Source: Calonectria ilicicola (lineage: Eukaryota; Ascomycota; Sordariomycetes; Hypocreales; Nectriaceae). Taken from it: a DNA stretch of 64,000 nucleotides. Shown here in pieces: positions 44,800 to 55,989 of the stretch. Both the position numbers and the translations under genes were made by a program. The notes beneath the pieces were generated by a model. It saw nothing but the letters and a program-made list of their open reading frames with translations, was not told where the DNA came from and searched no databases. The stretch is taken from positions 5,704,001-5,768,000 of the forward strand of contig CP085827.1 of the NCBI GenBank assembly GCA_020809705.1, read 5' to 3'. Numbering within the stretch: the stretch's first letter is position 1; each line of letters begins with the position of its first letter.

Positions 44800-47700
44800 A
44801 TGGCGCCTAGCGCCGTCTCCCCAGTACGGGAAAGCAGCCCTGAACAGCTGGCCACTGTGACATCCAAATTCGACGACACGTTGCGCTTCTATCTCAACGG
44901 GACAAAGGTTATTCTCGACGATATTGACCCGGAAGTCACCGTTCTCGAGTATCTCCGAGGTATTGGGCTCACGGGAACCAAGCTGTAAGCACTCCCCGTT
45001 TCTCTACTCATCCATCATTATGGCTGCTTACATTAACCCCTTAGTGGTTGCGGTGAAGGTGGTTGTGGTGCGTGTACCATCGTGGTTAGCCAGTTCAACC
45101 CGACGACGAAGGAAATCTACCATGCTAGCGTCAATGCCTGCCTCGCTCCTCTCGTCAGCTTAGATGGCAAGCATGTCATCACTATCGAGGGTATTGGCGA
45201 CACTAAGCGCCCCCATCCCACACAGGAGAGGATAGCCAAGTCCAATGGCAGCCAATGTGGCTTCTGTACCCCGGGTATTGTCATGAGCCTATACGCCCTG
45301 CTCAGAAACAACGTGGCGCCCTCAAAGCATGAAATTGAAGAAGCCTTTGACGGGAATCTCTGCAGGTGCACTGGCTACCGATCTATTCTCGACGCAGCAC
45401 AGACATTTAGCGTTGAAACTCTATGTGGAAAAGCGAAACAATCTGGAGGATCTGGGTGCTGCATGGAGAATGGAAATGGTCCTCCGAGTGGTGGCTGCTG
45501 CATGGACAAGAAGACTTCGAGTGACCAACCGATTAAAAGGTTTACACCGCCGGGATTCATTGAGTACAACCCTGAAACAGAGCTCATTTTCCCGCCTGCC
45601 TTGAAAAGGCATCAAATGCGGCCTCTTGCATTTGGAAACAAGCGAAAGAGATGGTATCGCCCAACCACACTGAGCCAGCTGCTCGAGATCAAGAATGTTT
45701 ACCCACAGGCAAAGATTATCGGAGGAAGCACTGAGACCCAGATTGAAACCAAGTTCAAGGCTTTACAATATCCAGTGTCCGTCTACGTTGGAGATATTGC
45801 CGAGTTGCGTCAATATGCCTTCAAGGATGATCATTTAGAAATTGGTGGAAACGTCACTCTCACTGACCTCGAAAATATTTGCGAGCATGGGATAACACAT
45901 TATGGACCTACACAGGCACAAGTGTTTGAGAATATGCTGAAGCAACTCAAATACTTTGCAGGGCGACAGATCCGAAATGTCGGCACGCCTGCTGGAAACC
46001 TGGTCACGGCCTCGCCTATTTCTGATTTGAACCCGGTACTATGGGCCGCAAATGCAGTGCTAGTGGCCAAGTCAGCCACCAAGGAGACGGAAATTCCAAT
46101 GTCGCAATTCTTCACAGGCTACAGAAAAACGGCTCTGGCCCAAGATTCCATCATCGCTTCCATTCGAGTTCCGGTAACTGCACCTAAAGGCGAATTCTTC
46201 CGAGCCTACAAGCAGGCGAAGCGAAAGGACGATGACATTGCCATCGTCACTGGTGCGCTCAGAGTCAAAATGGATGACGAGGGCATTGCCACAGAGTGCA
46301 GTCTCATCTATGGTGGCATGGCTGCGACAACAGTTGCAGCTAAATCAGCCATGGAATATCTAGTGGGCAGGCAATTTGCAAATTTGGAGACCCTTGAAGG
46401 AACTATGGGTGCTCTGGGTAAAGATTTCGACATGCCTTTTAATGTGCCAGGAGGAATGGCCTCTTATCGAAAGTCTTTAGCGTTTGGCTTCTTCTATCGC
46501 TTCTACCACGATGTTTTGGCGGCGCTGGATGGAAAGTCCAACCACGTTGATGTTCAAGCCATCGATGAAGTTGAGAGAGAACTTTCCAAGGGCAAGGTTG
46601 ATGAACATGCGGCCGCAGGTTACGTCAAGGAGGTCACCGGAAAATCCAACAACCATTTGGCGGCGTTGAAGCAAACAACAGGCGAAGCACAGTACACCGA
46701 CGATGTTCCAGCGCTAAAAAACGAGCTCTACGCTTGCTACGTCTTGTCAAAGAAGGCCCATGCCATAATAAAATCCATCGATTACTCTCCAGCATTGGAC
46801 ATGCCCGGTGTGATCGATATCGTGGATAAAGACGACATGCCCTCACCCGAAGCAAATAAATTTGGGCCCCCTAATTTCGACGAAGACTTGTTTGCAGACG
46901 GGAAGGTCTTTACAGCTGGCCAGTGCATTGCCCTGGTTTTGGCCACAACACCGAACAGAGCTGCAGAGGCAGCTCGCGCTGTCAAGGTCGAATACGAGGA
47001 GCTCCCTGCCATCTTGACCATCGAGGAAGCCATCGAGGCGCAGAGCTTCCACAAATTCCACCAAAAGATTAAGAAGGGCGACACCAAGAAGGCCCTTGAA
47101 GAGTGTGACTATGTTTTTACCGGAACAGCGAGAATGGGCGGACAGGAGCACTTTTACCTCGAGACCAACGCCTGCCTGGTTGTTCCAAAACCTGAAGATG
47201 GTGAGATGGAGATTTTTGCCAGCACGCAAAACGCAAACGAAACGTAAGAGACCCAAATAAAATAATGGGAAAAATGATGCTAACTGCTTGTAGCCAAACC
47301 TTTGCGTCTCGGGTGTGCGACGTGGCGGCGAACAAGGTCGTGGTCAGGGTCAAGAGATTAGGTGGAGGCTTCGGTGGCAAGGAGAGTCGATCCGTCCCCC
47401 TCAGCTCTGTCGTTGCACTGGCGGCAAAGAAGACCAAGAAGCCGGTTCGGTACATGCTCACACGCGAGGAAGACATGGTCACTAGTGGTCAGAGGCACCC
47501 GTTCCTCGGTAAATACAAGGTGGGAGTCAACAAGGACGGCAAGATCCAGGCTCTCGAAGTGGAAATTTACAACAACGCCGGTTGGACCTTTGACCTCAGC
47601 GCGGCTGTCTGTGAGCGAGCAATGACGCACGTTGACGGCTGCTACAAGATCCCAAACATGCTCGTCACCGGGCGGCTCTGCAAGACAAACACCATGTCCA

Positions 47701-49016
47701 ACACGGCGTTCCGGGGCTTCGGCGGGCCCCAGGGCATGTTTATCGCCGAGACTTATATGGAGGAGGTGGCCGACCGACTCGGCATGCCAGTGGAAACACT
47801 GCGCAAGATCAACATGTACGGAGACGACGACGAGACGCACTTCAACCAGGGGCTTGGTGACTGGCATGTGCCGCTCATGTATAAGCAAGTTCAAGATGAG
47901 TCGGACTACGTCCAGAGAAAGAAGGCCGTTGCGGAGTTCAACTCGAAGAACAAGTGGCGACGGAGAGGCCTCGCCCTTATCCCAACCAAGTTTGGCATCT
48001 CTTTCACAGCCCTGTTTCTCAACCAGGCTGGAGCCCTGGTGCACATCTACCATGATGGATCCATCCTCGTGGCCCACGGCGGCACAGAAATGGGCCAGGG
48101 CCTCCATACTAAGCTCAGCATGATTGCGGCGCAAGCGCTGAAGGTGCCCCTGGAAAACGTCTTCATCTCCGAGACTGCCACCAACACGGTTGCCAATGCT
48201 TCGGCGACGGCGGCGTCTGCGTCCTCAGACCTAAACGGGTACGCCATCTACAACGCCTGCAAGCAGCTCAACGAGCGGCTCGAGCCGTACCGCAAGAAGC
48301 TGGGCCCGGAAGCGACCATGAAAGACCTGGCGCATGCGGCTTACTTTGATCGTGTTAACCTCTCCGCCCAGGGTTTCTACAAGACTCCAGAAATTGGTTA
48401 CGACTGGGCGACTGGCAAGGGCAAGATGTTCTTCTACTTCACCCAGGGAGTTGCTGCCGCCGAGGTGGAAATTGACTTACTTACCGGTACATGGACTTGT
48501 CTACGAGCGGATATCAAAATGGACGTCGGGCAGTCCATCAATCCGGCCATTGACTATGGGCAGATTCAGGGTGCCTTTGTTCAAGGCCTCGGCCTCTTCA
48601 CCATGGAAGAATCGCTCTGGCTACGGAACGGGCCGATGGCGGGGAATCTCTTCACGCGGGGCCCAGGAGCGTACAAGATTCCCGGGTTCCGGGATATTCC
48701 CCAGATTTTCAACGTGTCATTGCTCAAGGATGTGGAGTGGAAGGAGCTCCGGACGATTCAGCGGAGCCGCGGTGTGGGCGAGCCGCCATTCTTCATGGGT
48801 AGCTCAGTCTTCTTTGCCATCCGGGACGCGCTTAGATCGGCTCGGTCGAGCGCAGGTGTGACGGCCAAGGTGGGCGACGACAAAGATTCGGGACTGCTCA
48901 GGCTCGAGAGCCCGGCAACACCCGAGAGGATCAGGTTGGCGTGTGAAGATCAGATTATGCGCAAGGCGAGGGTTCTGCCGAGGGAGGGTGAGAAGGGCTT
49001 CTTTGTGGCCATCTGA
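44800..49016 (+). CDS. hxA: Xanthine dehydrogenase (purine hydroxylase I)
   Basis: Three exons, 44800-44984, 45045-47243 and 47294-49016, with introns of 60 and 50 nt (both phase 2); 1368 aa, the usual size. Order: plant-type [2Fe-2S] domain (GCGEGGCGACTIVV), second [2Fe-2S] domain (NGSQCGFCTPGIVMSLYALL, GNLCRCTGYRSILDA), FAD domain (IIGGSTETQIE, GRQIRNVGTPAGNLVTASPI), then the molybdenum-cofactor domains (AQYTDDVP, LGGGFGGKESRS, FRGFGGPQGMF, GTEMGQGLHTKLS) and the catalytic-Glu motif GVGEPPFFMGSSVFFAIRDA. It oxidises hypoxanthine and xanthine to uric acid with NAD+, supplying nitrogen from purines. Between the Fe-S and FAD parts lies a Cys-rich insertion with two GCCM motifs. Nearby UaY and GATA sites support purine/nitrogen control. 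Confidence 0.96.
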
Positions 49017-52000
49017 AGGAACGTTGGGTTGTATGGGGAGCAGCGAGAGGGTGTGAAGAATGAGTTTGTTGCTGTCCAATCAAGTTGTGGCTAGGCCGAC
49101 GACAGTGTTCGGCAGTTTGGTTCGGACTTTATGATTCAAGCGTTCATCTGTTAGGACCAGGATGATATGTATTTTCGTTTCTTTTTTCTCTTGTGTGACT
49201 GCATGTAGAAATGAATATGCAGGGCCACGGGCATCAGAGGGTGTTGATGCCTCGGTCAAACATGTACCAATAACGTGGCCGAGGACGGCGCATAAGTTGC
49301 CAAAGCAAAATAAAGACACATAATCCTGCACGTGTCAGGAAATGATGACGATTGCAATGATGACGTTGGTGTGCAACAAGTTGTTGGTAGTTGAGTGCAC
49401 ATGTAAGTGTCGTGTGAGATCGAGGTAGGTGGCTTGGATGTTTTTCATGTATGCACAAAGGTGGATTGGAGTTGGCATGAATTGATGACAGCAAACCGTC
49501 CCGTTTCTTGAGTGGGTTCGACTATAGGCAGACGCGCCGTTTAGGAATTAAGTCTCGCAGCGTAACGGCAAGGCGTCAACATGCAGGGCATCGGTTTTGT
49601 GATTACGGGCCTGATTGCAATCGTCATCATGGGCAGATTGAGATACCTGCGAGAAGCTTGTCCATGCACAATGGGGAATGCTCATGAATACCGATGGTAT
49701 TGTCTGTCCATGGACATGGCCCAATACGATTAGGCTTTCGAAAGTGGGCGATCTGGGGAGCCGGTAGACCAAGCCGTTGTTGGATGTCTTGCATGAAACA
49801 ACAAATCGGTCCAGCGGGAGGGCGTCACTTGAAACCGCGGTGGTGCTAGGCTAGTGACTTTGCCTGGCCCAGGGCATTTGAAAAAGGTTTGAATGGATGG
49901 GCGGATGGCTGGGGCGCGGCGTCCGGGGCAGATGATCGACCAGGCACAGTGAGCTTCCGCGACTAGCAAAGTCAACAACGAAAAGATGGAGAGGCGCGTG
50001 ACCACTGCCGCAGATAGCCGGTTGCCGGAACCAGTCGGAAACGACGACGAGGTGGGTGTGGCATCTTCCGTAGCCAACTTGGCGGCTGGATTTTGACAGA
50101 GGGAGCGGTGAACCAAGTCTAGTTTGGCGAGGGCTGTATCAGCACCAAGGAAAAGCGAGTAGGTGCGGTGTTCTGCAGTAGGTCTGCAGATTGGGAACTG
50201 GATTGTGGGCTTTGGGTCGTTTGTTGGTCCCAGTTCCAAAATGGGAGGCATCGCCGACTTGGGAAAAGCGTCAATGGCCCCTGTCGTGTACAATACACCC
50301 CTTGCAAGATTGTCCCCTGTGACTTCCGTACCTTTCGCAGTATGGAACTAAACCGCCCGATGATATCAATATAATAGTAAAGGAAAGAAAATAAATAAAT
50401 AACTAACAATAAAACCCTATACATAAATTACTCATTCAGTTTATTTATATAATATTTATTTATTTAAAATTAGGCTGAAAGATGATGGGAAAAAGTAGAG
50501 GGGTACAATCTTTCAGGGATTGTACTGTACATCAGTCATTTCCTCCACCGAAAGCAGCCTGCCGCCAAGTCTGCCCAATCTCAGAAAACTTTGCATACTG
50601 TACGGAGTTTCTCCGTTTACCTTCAGGTTTCGGATACGGCGAGGACGGCTCACCTCCGAAGCTACCGACCGGCTGGACGCTTGCAGATGGGACTTGGACG
50701 AGATTACACGTTGTCTGTCCGTGTCTCTGGTCTGAGGTGTGAACATGCCACTTGCAAAATCGTATCAGGCGCCCCGAAAAAAATCATGCCAGAAACCCAC
50801 CAACGCTGGGCGAAGAAAGCAGCAGTCGGCCAGTGGGTTGCAGGAGGCCGCAGAGATGCTGGCCGATACAGTACACGCACTGGAAAGTGGCCTGACGGGG
50901 GCCAATAACAAATCGTAAGCGCCAGGATGTCAGCAGATTTTCGCTCCCTGAACGGCGCACCGTTTATGCTGTTCGGTTATCTTCAGGGCGGGGCGGGCTT
51001 GTTCCCCCGCAGGTAGGTCAACATCGTCAGGGGAGCTGTCCTAGCCTTTGTTGCTGTATTTTCTTTTGCGTGTTGGATGCATATAGCTTGTTCTTTCTTT
51101 TTTTGCCTTTTCCTTCATTCTCGCTCCCTACTCGGATCCGAAGCGGACGTGCGAGGTGCATGAGTCAAATGGCATGTTGCTTGACGGTGGATGCTGTGGT
51201 GCGCCAGTGTGCAAATTGTCTTTTCTTTTTTTTTCTTCACCGGCCGCCAAGCCTCCTTCCTTCTTTCCTACTGCTGCTAAATCGATGGATGGTGGGCAAC
51301 CTTATCCGCTTGTACTCGTACTGTGCCAAATTCACACTCTCGTACTGTATGGTGCCGGGAGGGAAACCGGTTATGTAAGACGGGATGTTGATGCTGGAAT
51401 TCTGCAGCACTAGTCGATGGCGAAGGGAACAATACGAGTGGGGACGACCGCAATGACGATTGGAAAAGAAAAAAAATTCAAATCAGGGATTTGGAAAAAT
51501 TTGTTGACTAGAAAGAACTACATGAAAAACAAAAATCATCAAATCGCAATAAGATTGGCGCAATCAAATCAATTGTAGGTGTGGACGAAGAAAGCCGAAA
51601 TAAGAGGCCGCGGCACGTACACAGTGTACCGCTCACTCTATTTGGAGGGGCTCGAGGGCCAAGGTGCGCAAGTCGGTAGATTCTTTTCCCTGGTGTGGTG
51701 CTCACCGAGCAGCCATCAGATTCCCCGTTCTTCCTTGGGCTCCCTCAGCCCCGCCATCAGCCACCGCCCACTCGCTCTGTCGGTTGTTATACGCGGCTCT
51801 CCAGCGTTCCCTCGTTCTGTACGCCAGGGCCAGCTCCCCCCCACCACGATTGCTGGGCTGCAGCGGCACTCTGATCCGCCGTTCTGACTGCTGCTCACGT
51901 TTACCGACACGGAACCTCTGTGGATGTTTACCATTGGGATGCCGGATGCGTACCGCGCCTGGCTCCCACCACCACGACTGCCACCCAATGCCATGTGGTT

Positions 52001-52952
52001 GTGCTACTGAGTTTAAAGACCCTGCTACTGAAACGAGACGTCATCTTTCTGGCCAGATCGCAGGTGGCCTGTGTTCCATGATGCCATGGCCCGAGGACGA
52101 AGCAGACGATAGACAGGGAGCCTTGGCGGGCATAACCCAGCCAGTGGCCCCTTCTTCGTCCTTTCCAGCGCATGTTCCATGGGAAATCGCACGAACGCCG
52201 TTCTGCTTGGACAGGACTCGAATCGCAAAGCATCCCTAAACACGCTATTGCTTGCCGGTCATCATCAGCAATCCCCGTGGACGTAGACTAGTTTAAAAAA
52301 AAAAAAAAAAATCTACCTTCGGCTGCGATCCCGCGGTCGCCTGCCCCAGCATTTCCGCACGCTTAGAAAAAGCTGCAATTCCAGCCTGGCCACACGCCTA
52401 CCGACTGTGCTGTCCAAGCCGTACCCCCTCCCCCTCGGCCCTCTGTCCCTCTTGTGCGGTGCCGCGACCCCCCCACCGTCCGTCCACTCTTGGGTCAACG
52501 GGGCCCAGCCCATTCCGGCCCCAGGTCAAACTTCAACGTCCGGGTCCTCCAGCATACTTTTGCCCTCTTCCCGAGCTTTGTCCCACGGCCTCTGACGGCT
52601 GGTCTTTTTGCCGTGTTTCTCGATATCTTCTGCCTCCATTGCCGACCGACGCCAGCTGCGCATTCAATCCCTCGGTTTCCTCATCGCCACACCCGAGCCT
52701 CGTCGATCGCTGCCCTCTTCCCCGCCGCCCTCCGGGCCTGGCGTCACGCGCAAGCACGACGACCGACGCCTCCCGACGACGAGACGCGCATTTCCTCAGA
52801 TCGCAATTGCACCCGATCCTGACCTGCGGACGGGCCGTATTCGCTCGCGCTGAGCCCTACACCCTTCCAGGACTCTGTAACGAGCCGCAAATGGTCTGCG
52901 AACCTGACGCCCCATTGCGTAACCTCGAGATCCAATGGGAGCATAGGTCAAC
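49017..52952. other. Long intergenic / AcuM leader, no gene seen
   Basis: Nearly 4 kb upstream of AcuM. It includes an AT-rich block (about 50365-50472), a poly-A run (52293-52312) and a CT-rich proximal part (52400-52800). Frames of up to 191 codons on both strands overlap one another and lack family features. A long regulatory region or spliced leader for AcuM is likely. Confidence 0.55.
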
Positions 52953-55485
52953 ATGACCGACCGGAACCCCGCGGCCATGGCAAAGAACGGCAGGGCGGGC
53001 GACCGTCCCAAGACCGACGATAGCAAGCCAAAGGACCGTGAAAAGGCCTCTGCTGGCGCTGATGGCGCTCCAACCACGGCTCACAAGAGCCCCAAGAAGA
53101 GACGCAAGGTGAACCACGGTACGCAGCAATCCTCCGCCCTTCGCTTTTCCCAAGATGCCCCAGTGATTTTCCTATGCCCCCGTCAGTCGCGCTCCTGAAA
53201 TTGCCAGATTCCAGTGAGCTGGAGCGATCCCATGACACTGAGCGCTTGTGCGATCGAGGCCCAGCGCCATGACAGGCACCATCTCAACCCATTGAGCCCC
53301 TACTTCCAATCACATTGCCTTGAGACAGTTGCGGGGATGTCTTTGTGACCCATTAATGAATCTTGGCTAACATTGCCGATGTGCGCGCGTTCCTACAGCT
53401 TGTGTATACTGCCGACGATCTGTAAGTCAACACCAGCCTGTGCCTTGGCAGGCGCAATTGGTTCATCCCGCCATCTCTTGGCGTTTTGAGGCGTCCGACT
53501 ATTTGCCAAACTTCTTGTGCGGCGACACAACATGCCTCCCCCCCTTTTTTCCTTTTGTTTCCTCTCCTTGCTTGCTTTTACACCGAATCCTTGAAAGAGG
53601 CGTGGCTGACGGGCTTGTTTCTTGTGCGCGGCTAGCACATGACCTGCGATCTCGTATGTAAGACCTCTGCGACAAGTCTCCCAACCTCAGCCAGCGCCGC
53701 CACCTGCTAATTTACGGCGGCGGTGGTCTTGACGGAGATGAAGGGCTTGCTCGTACCCCCTGAAGGCCAACAAGATGTGCTGACGCTGTGAACAGGAGAG
53801 ACCATGTACGAGATGTATTAAACGCAACATTGGGCACCTCTGCCACGACGAGCCCCGCGATGCCGACTCCAAGAAGGCCAAGAGTGTCAGTGTCCAAAGC
53901 ATCCAGAGCTCCTCCGTCGTCGACGAGTCCGATAACCAGTCCGACATGGCCCGCAGCTCCATCTCAAGCACAATGGGCCCACCCCCAAACTTTGATGGGA
54001 CCAGACGCAAGTCAGGGTTCGCGGCCGGGGGCATGTTGGGCCAGGGCAACCCGCTGGCCCTCGTGCAACCGGGGGCTGTCTCCGGTCTGCAGGGAAATAC
54101 GTTGAACAACGGGAACAGCAATGCAAACCAATGTACGTCTCATTCTTTTCTTTTTCCTGCCCGGCCCTACCTAGGGGGGCCCGACCTCTTTTTTTGCTTG
54201 TTTTATTTTTAATCCACTGCGGAGAACGGGAGCGGCCGTCACCGACTCCTCTGGCCTTGTCTCATATCGACTGACACGCCACTTAGTCGCTGGCTTCCAG
54301 GATGCATGGATGACGGCTCAGAACCACTTCCATGACATGCACAGCTACCACCCCAACTACATGATTGCCCCCGAAGTCACTCACGAGTTCAACCTACTCA
54401 ACGACTTCCTTCATACAAGTCTGCTCGATGACGGTGGGGTGCCGTCCGATGATCAGCAGAGCCCGGCATTCAGACGGTCGAGTCAATCCGACATGTTGTC
54501 CAGCTTTGGGAACAATGGCACGCTGCAGCCCGGCGGCGCAAACCCGGCAAACATGTCAGGGGGATCGATGCTGCCGCCCCCGCCGAACCTCGAGGGGAAG
54601 AACATATCGAGGCCGGGGAGTGTAGTGCCCGCCGACAAAGCCCGGGAATACTATCTACAAGCTGCCGACCCTTCGGGCAACGACACCCCCGAAGAGCGTA
54701 TGGCACGCGTTCTCAGGGCTAAGTACGAAGCTGGCCTGCTTAGGCCCTTCAATTACATCAAGGGCTATGCCCGACTGGGCACTTACTTGGATAGTCACAT
54801 CGCGCCCTCATCGAAGCAAAAGATCCTGCGAACTATCAACCAGTTCCGACCCAAGTTTCGAGAGAAGGCCCAAGGGCTGACTGACATGGAACTCGTATAC
54901 GTTGAGATGTGGTTTGAGAAACAGCTCATGGATTATGACCGCGTATTTGCCAGCATGGCTGTGCCAGCTTGTTGTTGGCGACGAACTGGAGAGATCTTCC
55001 GGGGAAACAAAGAGATGGCCGAATTGATAGGCGTCTCGGTAGATAAACTAAGAGATGTGGGTTCCTCCTACCTCCCTCCCCCCTTAAGTCACCCCACGAT
55101 GGATTACAGGGTTCAGTCTGCCAGGATGACATTTGCTAACTACTTCTGGAACAATACAGGGAAAGATTGCACTGCACGAGATTCTCACTGAGGAGTCTAT
55201 GGTACGATATTGGGAAGAGTTTGGAACCATTGCTTTTGACCCGGCTCACGAGACCCTCTTGACTGCCTGTGCACTCAAGAACCCAAGCGAATCATCAACT
55301 CGTCCGGTCGTAAAATGCTGCTTTTCATTTATGATTCGACGGGACGAACACAAACTGTACGTCTTTTCATGCTTCTATACTCCCCTCGGCCAATGACTTG
55401 GACTTGGTTGCTGACCCTTTGTCTTTGATCCAGACCTGCCTTGATTGTAGGCAACTTTTTACCACATGACCCGCCCTCCCAGTGA
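52953..55485 (+). CDS. acuM: Gluconeogenesis activator AcuM (Rds2-like Zn2Cys6)
   Basis: Seven exons: 52953-53118, 53399-53421, 53636-53653, 53796-54132, 54287-55056, 55160-55356 and 55434-55485; 520 aa. The Zn2Cys6 cluster (C57, C60, C67, C73, C76, C85: ACVYCRRSHMTC, RPCTRCIKR) is cut by two micro-exons of 23 and 18 nt. A disordered Ser/Asn/Gly-rich part follows. Then comes the long conserved block ending in a PAS-like fold: YYLQAADPSGNDTPEERM, AGLLRPFNYIKGYARLGTYL, CCWRRTGEIFRGNKEMAELI, HEILTEESMVRYWEEFGTIA, CCFSFMIRRDEHKLPALIVG. This block follows yeast Rds2 almost word for word, and the cluster reads as AcuM rather than AcuK. AcuM with AcuK activates PEP carboxykinase and fructose-bisphosphatase genes on gluconeogenic carbon sources. 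Nuclear. Confidence 0.92.
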
Positions 55486-55989
55486 GGATGAGGATTACCT
55501 TTCTGAAGAGATACTGGTATATAACGCCCACTAGATGTGTAGGGCAGGATTCCAGAAATGGAAGTTTACGGCGGCTTTCGAATTAGCATTGCGACAAGCG
55601 GAAGACTATTCAAGGCTTGGTTGATTGCTTTTTTACATGGGGCGTGAGGATATGCGCGGGTTTTTTTTTTCGGTTTCGTTAACGCGTATATATTGTCTAC
55701 GAGACGCAAATAGCATTGTCTTTTTTCTTCTGCTGTGATACACATTGGTTGTTGTTAAATTATTGCCTAGTATTCCAGTACCAATGATTTGGGGACCTTC
55801 ACTTCACCACTTGGAAGGCACTGGCAAGCATGCACTTACTAACCTAATTTCATCCCCCCCCCCAACACTACGCCGAACATCCATTTTTCTTACGTCCAAC
55901 ACAAGGTACAGGCTTTTTGCAACACAGAATTCTGCAAGGAGTGTAATACACGACGGAGACAGCGTGCACTCGAGGCACGGTCGCACAAA
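55486..55989. other. Intergenic, AcuM 3' UTR and Zip4 upstream region
   Basis: About 500 bp, T-rich at the left, with a C10 run at 55854-55863. No gene. Confidence 0.6.

Noticed and set aside
44985..49016. Biosynthetic cluster around xanthine dehydrogenase and the aminotransferase
   Set aside because: No backbone synthase, tailoring set or transporter is present. The genes belong to separate primary pathways.
49730..50293. 187-codon minus-strand frame
   Set aside because: Contains a hydrophobic patch, but composition is irregular and overlaps other frames; no family recognised.
51664..52239. 191-codon plus-strand frame upstream of AcuM
   Set aside because: Cys/Pro/Arg-rich translation typical of GC-rich leader DNA; an opposing frame is equally open.
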